Source: Diplodia intermedia
Taxonomy: Eukaryota; Ascomycota; Dothideomycetes; Botryosphaeriales; Botryosphaeriaceae
Direction of reading: 5' to 3'
DNA length: 64,000 nt
Assembly (NCBI GenBank): GCA_021495925.1
Contig: JAKEKT010000051.1
Coordinates: forward strand, 1-64,000
The translations under genes were made by a program, and so were the position numbers. Below the pieces are notes generated by a model, which was not told the DNA's origin, did no database searches, and saw only the letters and a list, made by a program, of their open reading frames with translations. This document shows, in pieces, positions 23,752 to 33,916 of this stretch. Within the stretch, counting starts at the first letter, position 1; the number at the start of each line of letters is the position of its first letter.

Positions 23752-25947
23752 TCAGTCTAGCTCATCAATTCCCACGGGAGGAAATAGCACAGCCTTCTCC
23801 AGATCGACTTTGCTAATACCGTATTCAAGGTCCTTGCAGACTCCAGCATACTCAAAGCTTCGCTTTTCCGCATCCACGCCGAGCATGTCCAGCAGCTCCG
23901 CGGCTTTGCTGGGCATGTATGGCTGCAACAGGATAGCTGCTATTCTTAGTGTTTCAGCGCAAATGAAAATGGTTCGGTCCACATGAGGGCGGTGCTGTTC
24001 CGGCACAGCCGCAATGGCCTTTTTGGCTGCGGGGGGGCCAGCCTTGGGCACGTGGCTCCACGGGGCAGCGTCCTGGAGGAAGCGGTTGGTCTTGAGGAAC
24101 ACGGTGTCAGCGAGTGTATTCTGATGCTGGGCGGTCCAAAGAATGCACCTCGTATACAGCTTCCATGATCGTCTTCAGTCCACCGCTCACATCGAGATTC
24201 TGCAACTTCCGTTGCACATCTCCTGGGAGATGTCTCAGGAGGTCAAAATGGGCTCGCGCCTTTGCTTGCTTTTCCGTGCTTCGCTCGGGGAAGTTTTCCT
24301 TGCTGGAAGCTACTGCCCTCCTGACATTCCAGCCTTTTCCTTTCACGATCCTGCTGGTCAGATTACCCAAGCCGCTTTGCAGCCCTTTCCTGTAGCGTTC
24401 GACGACATAGTAGTTGCTGTAGTTCGCGTCCTGGGTGATGCCTCCGTCGTGGGCGAGGTAATAACGCAATGCATCGGCTCCAAACCGGTCCAGAGCAAAG
24501 AAGGGATTCACGACGTTTCCGACGGACTTCGACATTTTTTGGCTGTTCATGGTCCAATGGGCGGTCGTGAGGATCCGTTTGGGAAGGGGCAGTGAAAGGG
24601 CCATCAAGAAAGCCGGCCAATAGATGCAGTGGAAACTGGGGCGACGTGAGCGTAGTGCTTCAAGGAAGGCGGCCTGCGTGTGCTCACCGCGTGATATCCT
24701 TTCCAATGACATGGCAATCTGCTGGCCAGCCACTGGGTTCCACTTGGCCTGGGGGCCAAGGATAGCCGATTTTGGTTACGTAGTTGAGCAGCGCATCCAG
24801 CCACACGTAGACGGTTTGGGAGCCGTCATCGGGCACAGGAATCCCCCAGGTGAGGCGGGAAGTCGGGCGCGAGATGGAGAGGTCCTCAAGGCCGGAGGAA
24901 ACGGCGTGGACGACATCATCCATGCGAAATTGCGGAATGATCCAGCCCGGGTTCGTGCGGTAGAAGGCAAGAAGCTGGTCTCTGAAGGAGGAAAGGCGGA
25001 AGTGGTAGTTGATTTCAGTGGTCCACTCGACTTCTTTGCCGGTCTCCATGGATGCCTAGTTGCGCTCAGTCAGAGGTGCAACAAAAGCCGAAGAGTGCCA
25101 TATACCATGATCTTCCGGCCGGTGGCAGGCTCCACGATGAGATGGACCCCAGAGGCAGGGTAGTACGTCTCGTCGCTTACGGAGTACCAGCCTTCGTGCT
25201 TGGAGCTGTAGATGTGGCCCCTTGCCTTCAACAAATGCTTCGGCTCAATCAGTCAGTGTGCCAAGTGGGATTGCAGCCAGTCATGACGCACCCATGCATA
25301 CTGCACGGCATCCTTGTGGGCTTGGTCGGTTGTGCGCACAAAATGCTCATTCGAGATCAGGCCCTTGGCAGCCAGTTTCTTTTGCCGTCAGTTCTGGTGG
25401 TCGGTGCAGAAGCCGGGCACGGCAAGTACCTTGAAGACGTCTGCGCCTTTGTCGCAGAAAGGGAGCGGCTCGCTGCCGGCTTTGGCCGAGGCGTGCTGGA
25501 TCTGCGCAAGGGGAGGTGAGCGTGTGCAGGCGCAGAGCGGGAGCAGTGGGCCAACCTTCAAGCCGTGTTCATCGGTGCCAGTGCTCAGCACGGCCTTTTT
25601 CCCTTCCAGAAGCTGCCAGCGCTTTATGATGTCGGCAAGGACCATGGTGGACAGATGGCCGACGTGGGGCGCTGTTTCGCAAAAGGTCAGTGCCAGGGCG
25701 CAAGCGATTGGGGTGGGCGGAGAGCAATACCGGCATTGACGTAGAAGATGGGGGTGGTGACATAGTACGGCTTTTTGTCTGCGGCGGCGCGCGAGGCAGC
25801 GGTGGTCTGGCAACGGGTGGTTGTGAGCCTACATGATGCGCAGGTCCAGCTTGTGGCGGAGGCGAGGGCGGGGCGCACGCCGGCGCGGTAGAAGGGGGGT
25901 GGCATTGGGCGTGGGAGAGGTGGTGTCGCGACGCGAAGAGCGAGCAT
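23752..25947 (-). CDS. MSM1: Mitochondrial methionyl-tRNA synthetase
   Basis: Eight exons: 25947-25731, 25671-25556, 25501-25430, 25378-25292, 25237-25106, 25055-24688, 24635-24149, 24090-23752; seven introns of 50-59 nt; 605 aa. Class I synthetase charging tRNA-Met. An Arg/Ala/Ser/Thr-rich, acid-free N-terminus (about 55 residues) looks like a mitochondrial presequence, then YYVTTPIFYVNAAPHVGHL with the HIGH-type motif HVGH (75-78). GTDEHGLK, the GWYSVSDETYY insert, VYVWLDAL and KMSKS (364-368) follow, then the helical anticodon-binding region. The single-zinc-free layout and short C-terminus fit the mitochondrial (bacterial-type) enzyme rather than cytosolic MES1. It is divergent from the pheromone precursor, with 779 bp between starts. 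Confidence 0.93.
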
Positions 25948-26726
25948 GGAATTGAACGTGCAGTGTGACGACATGCGCCTCGGCCCGCAGCCCCGAGTCG
26001 GCCTCAGGCACCTCCGCCCGTCCCGGCTCCGTCTCGGCCCGCCAGCACGACTGCACCTCAGCACTTTTGCATCACTCTCGAATTCCGGCGGGTGCTGGCA
26101 GCCCTCGCGTCCTCTGTCAACCTTCAAGCGGATCGAAGCCCATTGTTTCCTTTCTTCCATCTTGTCCGTCAGTCCCTCGCCAGCAGTGTTGGTCAGGTCC
26201 CCATTGAGCCGATCCACGCTAGGCCCGTTTTGGCAACCCCATCTTATTGAGCACCTCATCCGGCCAACCTCGTGCCCACCGGACGGACTTCTCCCAGCCC
26301 TTTATCAATGCGCCTTGTCTCCAATGCTGCTCGTTGGCACAGCCCGGCGGCCTTCGCCGTTGGTGAGAGGACCCTTCTTGGGTGTTGAGTCTGCTTTACA
26401 GCGTCTACCTAGCATGCCACACCCGGTAGTGTTTGCCCAACCCCATGCTACCCGCAAGCTACTACACTTTTATCGAGTGAAAGAGAAGGCCGAGTCGGGC
26501 CTGGATCCCTCTTTCCGCTCTCTTTCAGCACCTGTGCCTATTCACTATTGACGCAGCAATCTCCTATTGAGGCCTATTCGTGGAAGCCAGCTCGCCACCA
26601 CCATATAGTATTTAATGGTGCGGTTGGCACGCGTCTGGTGCCTGTACCGCTATCAACCGACCAGGTCATTCATTCCACATCTGCAAACACAAGAAAAGAA
26701 AACGCATCCCTTTACAAAATTTCAGC
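25948..26726. promoter_or_regulatory. Shared upstream region of MSM1 and pheromone gene
   Basis: A 779-bp head-to-head interval. Nothing coding is supported in it. A CATTGTTTCC element near 26141 resembles an HMG-box target core (ACAATG on the other strand), which would suit mating-type control of a pheromone gene, but such a short match is weak evidence. No clear Ste12-type TGAAACA was seen. Confidence 0.3.
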
Positions 26727-27455
26727 ATGAAGTCCCTTGCTATCCTCTTCGCCTCGGCCGTCGCCATCTCCGCCACCGCTACGGCCGATTTCCCCCAGGT
26801 CAAGCGCGCCGCCGAGGCTGCCGCGGTTGCCCTCGCTGCTCCTGATGCTGAGCCATGCTCTGGCCCTGCCGACCTCTGCACCATGGCCAAGCGCGCCAAT
26901 GACTTGCTCCTTGAGAAGGTCGGCGAGCTCTACTCCAACTACACCACTGAGGACGACCACGGTAAGCACTTCTTGTCCAATCGCATTCAAGCTCATTTTG
27001 CTGACTCTTTTACAGATATCTTTGTCGTCAAGCGTGAAGCTGAAGCCGACCCCGCCTTCTGCAGTAGTATTAAGGGCCAGCCTTGCGAAAAGAAACATGA
27101 GGCCGAGGCGGCATTCTGCGGCAGCATCACGGGACAGCCCTGCCACGAGAAGCGCGAGGCTGAGGCTGACCCTGCCTTCTGCTCACCGCGTCGTATCATG
27201 GGCCAGCCTTGCCACAAGAAGCGCGAAGCCATTGCGAAGGCCCAACCCGCCTTCTGCTCACCGCGCCGTATCATGGGCCAGCCCTGCCACAAGCTCAAGC
27301 GTGCCGCTGAGGCTCTCGCCAACGCCGCTGCGATGCCCGCCTTCTGCTCACCGCGTCGTATCATGGGTCAGCCTTGTCACAAAGCCCGCCGCGACCTTGA
27401 GGAGGTCGCCAACTACGCCAACGAGTTGGTTGCCTTCGCCGAGGGCAGCGACTAA
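26727..27455 (+). CDS. Alpha-factor-type mating pheromone precursor
   Basis: Two exons, 26727-26961 and 27016-27455 (54-nt intron), 224 aa. Residues 1-20 form a signal peptide. Then follow Kex2-type dibasic sites and repeated peptides containing two cysteines and GQPC, the signature of filamentous-ascomycete alpha pheromones. Cores: AFCSSIKGQPC (92-102), AFCGSITGQPC (111-121), and three identical AFCSPRRIMGQPC (132-144, 157-169, 187-199). Each is preceded by X-Ala/X-Pro dipeptides, the Ste13 substrate type: EA-EA-DP, EA-EA, EA-EA-DP, EA-IA-KA-QP, AA-EA-LA-NA-AA-MP. Expected product: short peptides secreted to attract the opposite mating type through a Ste2-type receptor. A further two-cysteine peptide lies at 44-54. 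Site 104-106 is Lys-Lys-His, probably a damaged Kex2 site. A ribosomal peptide-toxin precursor is the alternative, but no UstY-type or other tailoring gene is nearby. Confidence 0.88.
   Translation: MKSLAILFASAVAISATATADFPQVKRAAEAAAVALAAPDAEPCSGPADLCTMAKRANDLLLEKVGELYSNYTTEDDHGKHFLSNRIQAHFADSFTDIFVVKREAEADPAFCSSIKGQPCEKKHEAEAAFCGSITGQPCHEKREAEADPAFCSPRRIMGQPCHKKREAIAKAQPAFCSPRRIMGQPCHKLKRAAEALANAAAMPAFCSPRRIMGQPCHKARRDLEEVANYANELVAFAEGSD
27054..27377 (+). repeat. Five tandem pheromone core repeats
   Basis: Cores at 27054-27086, 27111-27143, 27174-27212, 27249-27287 and 27339-27377. The last three encode the same 13-residue peptide with only a few silent differences between them; the first two are two codons shorter between the cysteines. 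Spacers grow from 2 to 6 dipeptides toward the 3' end. Confidence 0.9.
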
Positions 27456-28563
27456 ACGATTGTCTTCTGTTCTCTTTCTTAGCCCGTGGAGGCTTACCTT
27501 TTTCGACGCACTTAAAACTTCTTTTCGGCAATACTCAACAATTCGAGGAAAGGGAAGAATATATCACCACCAGTACAGACGCGGACTTATTTTCGTTAAA
27601 TTCGACAACTTTTACTTCAATTCCTTCTTATAGTAATCCAGGCCCAAACCGTTGAATTTGGATTCCAATCTCCCGTCTCGAGCACGGTTCGGCATATCAT
27701 CTTGTCCTTGCCGTCATCCTGGCGACGAACCAGAGCCATATGTCAGATTTGTTTCCTAGACGCGTTAGATCCATGGGCGAGGCCGGCGTACATACAATCT
27801 GCAGAGTTGGGTGGATAACGTGACTGGCCTTAATTGTTTCAAGAATTCCAATCTTCAATACTTCGCTGTCTGTTGCGGGTTCTATCACGGCCCTTCTTGT
27901 TCTTTGACTCTAGTGCAAGATCTTAGGTACTTACTTCGAAATACAAGCACGAGGCACGAACCACCAAGATCCATATCATCGGGACCCCTCTGTATTTTTT
28001 GCGCGATTCTTGCGTCCGCAGCTACCGCCGAGTCCCTTTGCAAGGGAAAATGCCTGCTTGGAAACTACCGTTTTCCATGGATGACGGCTACGCTTCAATG
28101 CCCAACTTCACATGGCCAAGTGTGAAGTATATTCATAGATCGTTACATCGGGTACCTCCGTCACACCAAAGATCAAGACCAAGTGGACTTTTCACACGCG
28201 GACGCTCGACATAACCTTCAAGGTAATTGGATAATAACGCCAGCATGACACAGCAGACCCGGTGTATGCGACAGGGAGACGTATCGCCACCCTGGCAGGG
28301 CCACCTGAGCTTTCTAATCCTTGCCCGCTTTGCCGCTGATAGCCAGCTGGCGACGCGCTGCGCATCATCTAGACGATGGCCCGTATTCGTGCTTGTGCGC
28401 GCCCTAACAATCCGTGAACAAGGTTCATGCATCTACCCCGTTCCGCCCCTCAACCTCCCCACAATCGGCGTTTTGCTGAGGTCTCGTTTGTACATGGAAA
28501 AATCATGGTTGGCCTAACCCCGATAGGAACTCCAAGTGAATGATTCAATGTCAACCATACAAT
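27456..28563. other. Convergent spacer, no gene seen
   Basis: 3' flanks of the pheromone gene and of the BIG1-like gene, about 1.1 kb. The pheromone 3' side is AT-rich. No supported coding region or RNA. Confidence 0.55.
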
Positions 28564-29661
28564 CTACTGTTGCTTCTTCTGCGCAGCAGGGCCCATCTCC
28601 TTGCTGAAAGCAAAGTAGGAGACCTCAAGGCCGGCGACAGCAGTGACGCCGACGTAGAGGATGAGGAAGAGAACAATGCTGACGGAGAGACCCATAAAGA
28701 TGCCTGGCAGCAGGTGATCAGTCCGAATACCGGCAGCGCAAACGTACACGTTGATGCTTACCCGGGGAGAGAAACTGGTACTTCTCGAAAAGAGCCACGT
28801 CTTCGTCGCCCGTCGCGCGGTTGGCTAGAGCACGCTTCATCTCAGTGTGGAGAGGGAACGCCTCCTCCATCTCGTAGCCTTGGACCGGGTGCTGTTGTTT
28901 GGGAGCGGGGATCTGGTCAACCACGGGCGGGGTGGTAGTATATATGACAGTGTAGCTCTTCTGCTCAACGCTGGACATCAAGGCATCGAGGAACGAATCT
29001 ATTGTCCGTCAGATGCCACGCTTCTTGGCTAGCAGGCGCCCATTCGTACCGTTCTCTGTCAGTTCGGCAGCCCTTTCAGGAGCAGCGCTGGATGGAGGCG
29101 TGAAGTCGAGCTTGATAACGCGCGGGGAAGCATCGCCGAGGGAAATGTAATCGTCTGGATGGGCATGTCAGATGGAAGTTCCTTGACAGTGCATTGATGG
29201 ACCTACTCGAGGCGTCGACGTTCATCCGCGTGGCCTTGCACTGGCTCTCGACGTACTTGGCCACATCCTCGGCGTCAATCCCGCCAACAACCTCGTTGAT
29301 GGATCCGGTGGTGATGGGGGCGTCGGGGTTGTGGAACTTGGAGCGCAGCCAAGGCGCAGACCACTTGTTCTCGAAGTCGGTGGGCGAAACGCCGGGCTGG
29401 CTGACGACGATGTAGGATTCAGAGGGGCAGCCAGCAAGGAGCAGCTCGACGGAGCGGGCGGCGGCGGCGGAGGAGATGATGTTCTTGTTGGCGAAGTCGG
29501 GGAGGGTGCTGGGGAAGTAGGGTTAGCTTGCGCAGCTGGCGAGCTCAGGCGTGCAGCGCGACTCACTTCGCCGAGGAAACAACAAAAAGCGGAGAGGTGC
29601 CTTGGAAGGCGGAGGCGGCGGAGATAGACAGAGCTATCGCACCAACGGTTCGAAGAGCCAT
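28564..29661 (-). CDS. BIG1: BIG1-like ER membrane protein, with apparent frameshift
   Basis: Five exons: 29661-29567, 29508-29207, 29154-29050, 28999-28762, 28703-28564; introns 58, 52, 50 and 58 nt. About 292 aa if one extra base is discounted. Visible: N-terminal signal (MALRTVGAIALSISAASAF), a luminal domain with VVSSAN, a Cys-containing LLLAGCPSESYIVVSQPG, DASPRVIKLDF, SYTVIYTTTPP, then a C-terminal membrane helix (IFMGLSVSIVLFLILYVGV) and a terminal KKQQ that fits the KKxx ER-retrieval signal. This is the fungal Big1 / V-ATPase accessory (Ac45-VOA1 TM) type, linked to cell-wall beta-1,6-glucan. In exon 4 the frame entering the exon meets a stop unless one base of the AAA triplet at 28980-28982 is ignored; no alternative splice pair I tried repairs it. 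It is divergent from the NFX1-type gene at 30287. Confidence 0.8.
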
Positions 29662-30286
29662 GATGGAAGTGGGTGGGGAATCTGGGGTGCTTGCTGGGTC
29701 AAGCTTGAGACGGCAGCAGCAGCAGCGGTCCACTTGCGCTGGCTGCTCGGCCCGTCGTTTTCGCGGTATCCGGCGATAAGACGGGCACATGGACGCTGCA
29801 AGGCCGCACCTACGGATACCGCCCTGACGTGCATTAGATCGCAGCTGCACGGCCCCAGGCTGCTGACGGCGGAGCTGAAGCACGCCTACCGGCCACGAGC
29901 ACGAGGGCTGGCAGCATCGCAGCATCGCCACAGCTGCCTGCCGGTGATTGAGAATGACTCAGCGGGCCGTGCGTCATAAGTCGCCGCCGCAGCAGCTGCC
30001 GCCCGCGACTTTTCTGGCGCCGATAAAGAAATGAAGCTCCGCCGCCGTCCAGCCCCGCGACATCTACATCTGGCGTCTGTTCTGTCCTTCACTTTGTTTT
30101 GTGAGGGGAGTTTTCTTGGTCTTTTTTTTTCTTTCTTGAAGCCCGCCCCGGGCGTCGGCGCTTTCCTCAACTTCTGACCACCCTCTACCTCTCGCACGCG
30201 ACCCTCGCAATCGATCCTCGCCCTTTACCCGGCAGCTTCCACCCTGGCCTCTTCCGCAACCAGCTTCGCCTCCTTCTTCGCCCGCC
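29662..30286. promoter_or_regulatory. Divergent promoter region BIG1 / NFX1-type gene
   Basis: A 625-bp head-to-head interval, with a T/C-rich tract around 30120-30136 just upstream of the + strand gene. No gene seen. Confidence 0.45.
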
Positions 30287-33200
30287 ATGTCTGCTGGGAC
30301 TGCATCCGCGCCTCAGGCTCCATCGTCAAATGACGCTCCCAGACGCCACCGCAACAGACGGAGGCCCCAGCGAGGCGGCAACCAAGCGACCGCCGACCAG
30401 CCCGATAACGACCAGATTCACGAGCAATCCTCTCTTCGCGCCAGAGGCGGCCGTAGCGGAAGGGGTAGCCGGGGTGGACGGGCTCAATCCGCGAGTGACG
30501 CCACTTTAGCTTCGAGGGCAACCTCAGTGCCACCCACCCAGCAGGCATCTCCAGCAGATACGGCGTCGGGCCCGGGGGCAAACAACAGCAACAATTCCAA
30601 TCAGTCCAGGCGTGGTCGTAGGGGCGGCCGCGGAGGTGGCGGTGCGACCAGAGGAACTTCCGGGAGGCAAAATGTCAGAACGTTCCAGGGAAGGCAGTTC
30701 GGAGGCCAATTGACAACATCTGAAGATGCTGCCGTCAGTCAGGCGGATTCTTCCCAGCTGCAGGCAGACGCTCCAGAATTCACGCCGGTTGATACCGTCG
30801 CCCCTCAGCCCCCAAGGGGCCCCCAGCAGCCTCGCAAACGCCGCGCCTCACGATCCACCGCTCCTGATATAGCTACCCGGGTTCACGAAGACATCGACAA
30901 CGGTCACTATGAGTGTGCTATTTGCACAAACGAAGTTCAGAGAAACTCGAAGAGCTGGTCTTGCCAGACATGCTGGACCGTCTTTCATCTTGGTTGTGTG
31001 AAGAAGTGGGCTACAAACGAGGGCTCTGCAGCAGGCCGCCGGCAGGCGCAAAACGGCGACCTTCCACCCCCTCGTCAGTGGAGGTGTCCGGGCTGCAACT
31101 TGCCTCAGGATGTGGTTCCGAAGACATTCACATGCTGGTGCGAAAAGGAAGTCGACCCCAAGCCTCTTCCTGGACTACCGCCCTTTTCTTGCGGAAACAC
31201 TTGCTCAAGAGATCGTGTGATACCAAAGAAGTGCCCTCACCCATGTCCTGAGTTGTGTCACGCTGGACCTTGCCCCCCCTGCACTCAAATGGGCCCCACA
31301 CAGCTCTGCTTTTGTGGCAAGGAATCAAAGACCAGGAAATGTCTCGACACAGACTATGACAGTGGCTGGAGTTGTGGACAGATCTGCGGGGAGCTCATGC
31401 CCTGCGGTGAGCATTTCTGCGGGCAATCGTGTCACGAGGGTCTCTGCGGTTCCTGCGAGGTCCGCGTAGAGGCCCGATGTTACTGTGGCCAGATCGAGAA
31501 GATGATCCTGTGTTGCGACAAGAATGACGAGAGAGACAGCAAGTGCGCACACAAGAGCAAGACAGGAGAAGAGATTGTTGAGTCATGGACCGGACTTTTC
31601 CAATGCGGTAACATCTGCTACCGTCTCTTCGACTGCGGCAAGCATCGGTGTGCACAGACCTGCCATCCACAGGACGCGAAACCGACTCACTGTCCACGCT
31701 CTCCAGATCTTATCACGCACTGTGGCTGTGGCAAGACCCATCTCAAGGACATAACCGCAGAGGCACGGACCGACTGCGAAGACCGCATACCCAGCTGCGA
31801 TAAGCCCTGCCTTAAACCACTGGCATGTCGTCATCTCTGTCAACAGATCTGCCATTCTGGCGATTGTCTGCCGTGCGTCATGACAGTCCCGATTTCATGC
31901 CGCTGCGGAAGGACCTCACTCAAGACTGTTTGCCACCAGGGGGTTGAGGAGAAGCCTCAGTGTCTAAGAACATGTCGCGTTACCCTTAATTGCGGGCGTC
32001 ACGAATGCGGCGAGCGATGCTGCCCCGGAGAATCGAAGGCCGCGCAACGTACTGCAAACCGCAGGAAGCCTCGACCACTTGATGCCGCCCCTCAGATTCG
32101 GGAGGACAACTTTGAGGCCGAGCATATTTGCACGCGTCCTTGTGGCCGCCTGTTGAAGTGCGGGAATCACCACTGTCAAGAGTTGTGCCATAAAGGACCC
32201 TGTGGCAGTTGTCGTGAAGCCATCTTCGACGAGATTAGCTGCAAATGTGGCAGAACTGTTCTACAGCCTCCTCTGCCGTGCGGTACCAAGCCGCCCCCGT
32301 GCCGCTTCCAATGCGAGCGCCCGAAGGCTTGCGGGCACCCACAGGTCGCTCACAATTGCCATGGAGACGACGAAGACTGCCCGAAGTGCCCCTTCCTCGT
32401 CGTCAAGCCATGCTTGTGCGAGAAAAACCAGCTCAAGAACCAGCCCTGTTGGCTATCGGAGCCGCGATGTGGAGAGATTTGCGGTAGAAGGCTGAAGTGC
32501 GGTGCCCACCGCTGCCGCAAGACCTGTCACAAGCCTGGAGATTGCGAGGATGCCGGAGCTTCTTGTAAGCAGGCTTGTGGGAAGGAAAAGGTCTGCTGTG
32601 GCCATCCTTGCTCCAATCCATGCCATTCACCCTATGCTTGTGACGAGAGCAAACCTTGTCAATACAAGATTTTGATCACCTGCCCATGCCAGCACAACAA
32701 ACAAGAAGCGAAATGCTTAGCCACCAAGGACAGTGAAGGAAGTTTGAAGAAGTCGCTGAAATGCGACGACGAATGCGCGAGGCTTGAGCGTAACCGCAAG
32801 CTTGCCTTAGCTCTTAACGTGGACCCTGAAGCTCACACGGATGACCACATCCCTTACTCCGCGGAGACGCTGTCTCTATACCAGCAGAATGTCCAATGGG
32901 CTCAGACACAGGAAAGGGAGTTTCGCGTCCTCGCTACCAGCCCCGAAGAGAAGCGGCTTCGATTTAAACCTATGCCTTCCCAACAGCGCGCATTCATCCA
33001 TGCTTTAGCGGAAGACTTTGGTTTAGATTCAGAGAGCATGGATCCTGAACCTCACCGCCATGTAGTGATTTACAAAACCCCACGGTTCGTTTCGGCGCCG
33101 ACGAAGACCGTAGGCGAGTGTGTCCGCATCCGCTACAACCAGCGTGCAGCTACCACTACGGTTCCGATCACTGCCACCGATGCAGCAAAGAAGCTCAAGG

Positions 33201-33916
33201 CCAGCAATGTCGTTGGAGACCCTTATAACGGCTTCCTGCTGTCAACTCCTCGATTCGCTCTTACCATCGAAGAACTACGCACTGCCATTCGCCCTGTTAC
33301 TGACTCCACACCGATGGTTCACCTCGACATTTCTTTTCTTCCCAACGATGAGGTTGTCCTGAAAGCCAACGCCACTCTCTCAGAGCGCGATCTCGAGGCT
33401 ACCCTCAAGAACATTAAGGCAGGCCTCGCTCGCGAGGTTCGTTCACACTCTCTGGGTAGCATCCAGCTCTGTCGGGTAGACGCCAGCCTGAACATCCTTC
33501 GCCGCGAGATGGACAGCGCCGCGAACGGCGGGTGGAGCCAGGTTGCAGCCAAAGCGGCAGCGCCAACAAGGATGCGTCCGCAGCCGTCTGCAAGGGTCGG
33601 CTCGAATAGCTTTACAGTGTTGAGCCTGAGCAACAAGAGCAAGGAGAGCAGAGACAAGGAGAAGAACAAGAAAAAGGCGGTTGAAGAGGCGGTTGAAGAT
33701 TGGGAGGCGGCCGAGGCCATGGAGGAAGAAAAGGAGAGGTTGGAAAGTGGAGATGCAAGCAAGGTGGCGAGTGGTGCGGCCACAGAGGACGAGGCGGAAA
33801 CAACCAAGACTGAGGCAGACAAGGACCCGCGAGTTGAGACCTCTGGTGCTGGTGAACTGGCCGTGAGCCCTGGGAACGGAGTAGAGGTGGAGGATGAAGG
33901 GGTCGCTCCCGTTTAA
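30287..33916 (+). CDS. FAP1: NFX1/FAP1-type zinc-finger protein
   Basis: A single 1,209-aa exon, unusual here where most genes have introns. The N-terminus has Arg/Gly-rich RGG-like segments. A RING/PHD-like finger lies at about 209-265 (CAICTNEVQ...CQTCWTVFHLGCVKKWA...WRCPGC). From about 300 to 810 comes a long array of NF-X1-type zinc fingers (repeating CGxHxCxxxCHxGxCxxC), then an R3H single-stranded nucleic-acid-binding domain near 890-950 (QQRAFIHALAEDFGLDSES), and a Lys/Glu-rich C-terminal helix. The order matches human NFX1 and yeast Fap1, the FKBP12-binding protein; the RING-like finger suggests E3 ligase activity. Probable role: nuclear or RNA-associated regulator, with FKBP12 binding by homology only. 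The start is 625 bp from BIG1. Confidence 0.93.
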   Translation: MSAGTASAPQAPSSNDAPRRHRNRRRPQRGGNQATADQPDNDQIHEQSSLRARGGRSGRGSRGGRAQSASDATLASRATSVPPTQQASPADTASGPGANNSNNSNQSRRGRRGGRGGGGATRGTSGRQNVRTFQGRQFGGQLTTSEDAAVSQADSSQLQADAPEFTPVDTVAPQPPRGPQQPRKRRASRSTAPDIATRVHEDIDNGHYECAICTNEVQRNSKSWSCQTCWTVFHLGCVKKWATNEGSAAGRRQAQNGDLPPPRQWRCPGCNLPQDVVPKTFTCWCEKEVDPKPLPGLPPFSCGNTCSRDRVIPKKCPHPCPELCHAGPCPPCTQMGPTQLCFCGKESKTRKCLDTDYDSGWSCGQICGELMPCGEHFCGQSCHEGLCGSCEVRVEARCYCGQIEKMILCCDKNDERDSKCAHKSKTGEEIVESWTGLFQCGNICYRLFDCGKHRCAQTCHPQDAKPTHCPRSPDLITHCGCGKTHLKDITAEARTDCEDRIPSCDKPCLKPLACRHLCQQICHSGDCLPCVMTVPISCRCGRTSLKTVCHQGVEEKPQCLRTCRVTLNCGRHECGERCCPGESKAAQRTANRRKPRPLDAAPQIREDNFEAEHICTRPCGRLLKCGNHHCQELCHKGPCGSCREAIFDEISCKCGRTVLQPPLPCGTKPPPCRFQCERPKACGHPQVAHNCHGDDEDCPKCPFLVVKPCLCEKNQLKNQPCWLSEPRCGEICGRRLKCGAHRCRKTCHKPGDCEDAGASCKQACGKEKVCCGHPCSNPCHSPYACDESKPCQYKILITCPCQHNKQEAKCLATKDSEGSLKKSLKCDDECARLERNRKLALALNVDPEAHTDDHIPYSAETLSLYQQNVQWAQTQEREFRVLATSPEEKRLRFKPMPSQQRAFIHALAEDFGLDSESMDPEPHRHVVIYKTPRFVSAPTKTVGECVRIRYNQRAATTTVPITATDAAKKLKASNVVGDPYNGFLLSTPRFALTIEELRTAIRPVTDSTPMVHLDISFLPNDEVVLKANATLSERDLEATLKNIKAGLAREVRSHSLGSIQLCRVDASLNILRREMDSAANGGWSQVAAKAAAPTRMRPQPSARVGSNSFTVLSLSNKSKESRDKEKNKKKAVEEAVEDWEAAEAMEEEKERLESGDASKVASGAATEDEAETTKTEADKDPRVETSGAGELAVSPGNGVEVEDEGVAPV

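Noticed and set aside
26727..27455. Reading the Kex2-repeat precursor as a ribosomal peptide-toxin (dikaritin-like) cluster
   Set aside because: The GQPC motif and X-Ala/X-Pro ladders fit alpha pheromone, and no UstY-type oxidase, tyrosinase or transporter gene lies nearby.
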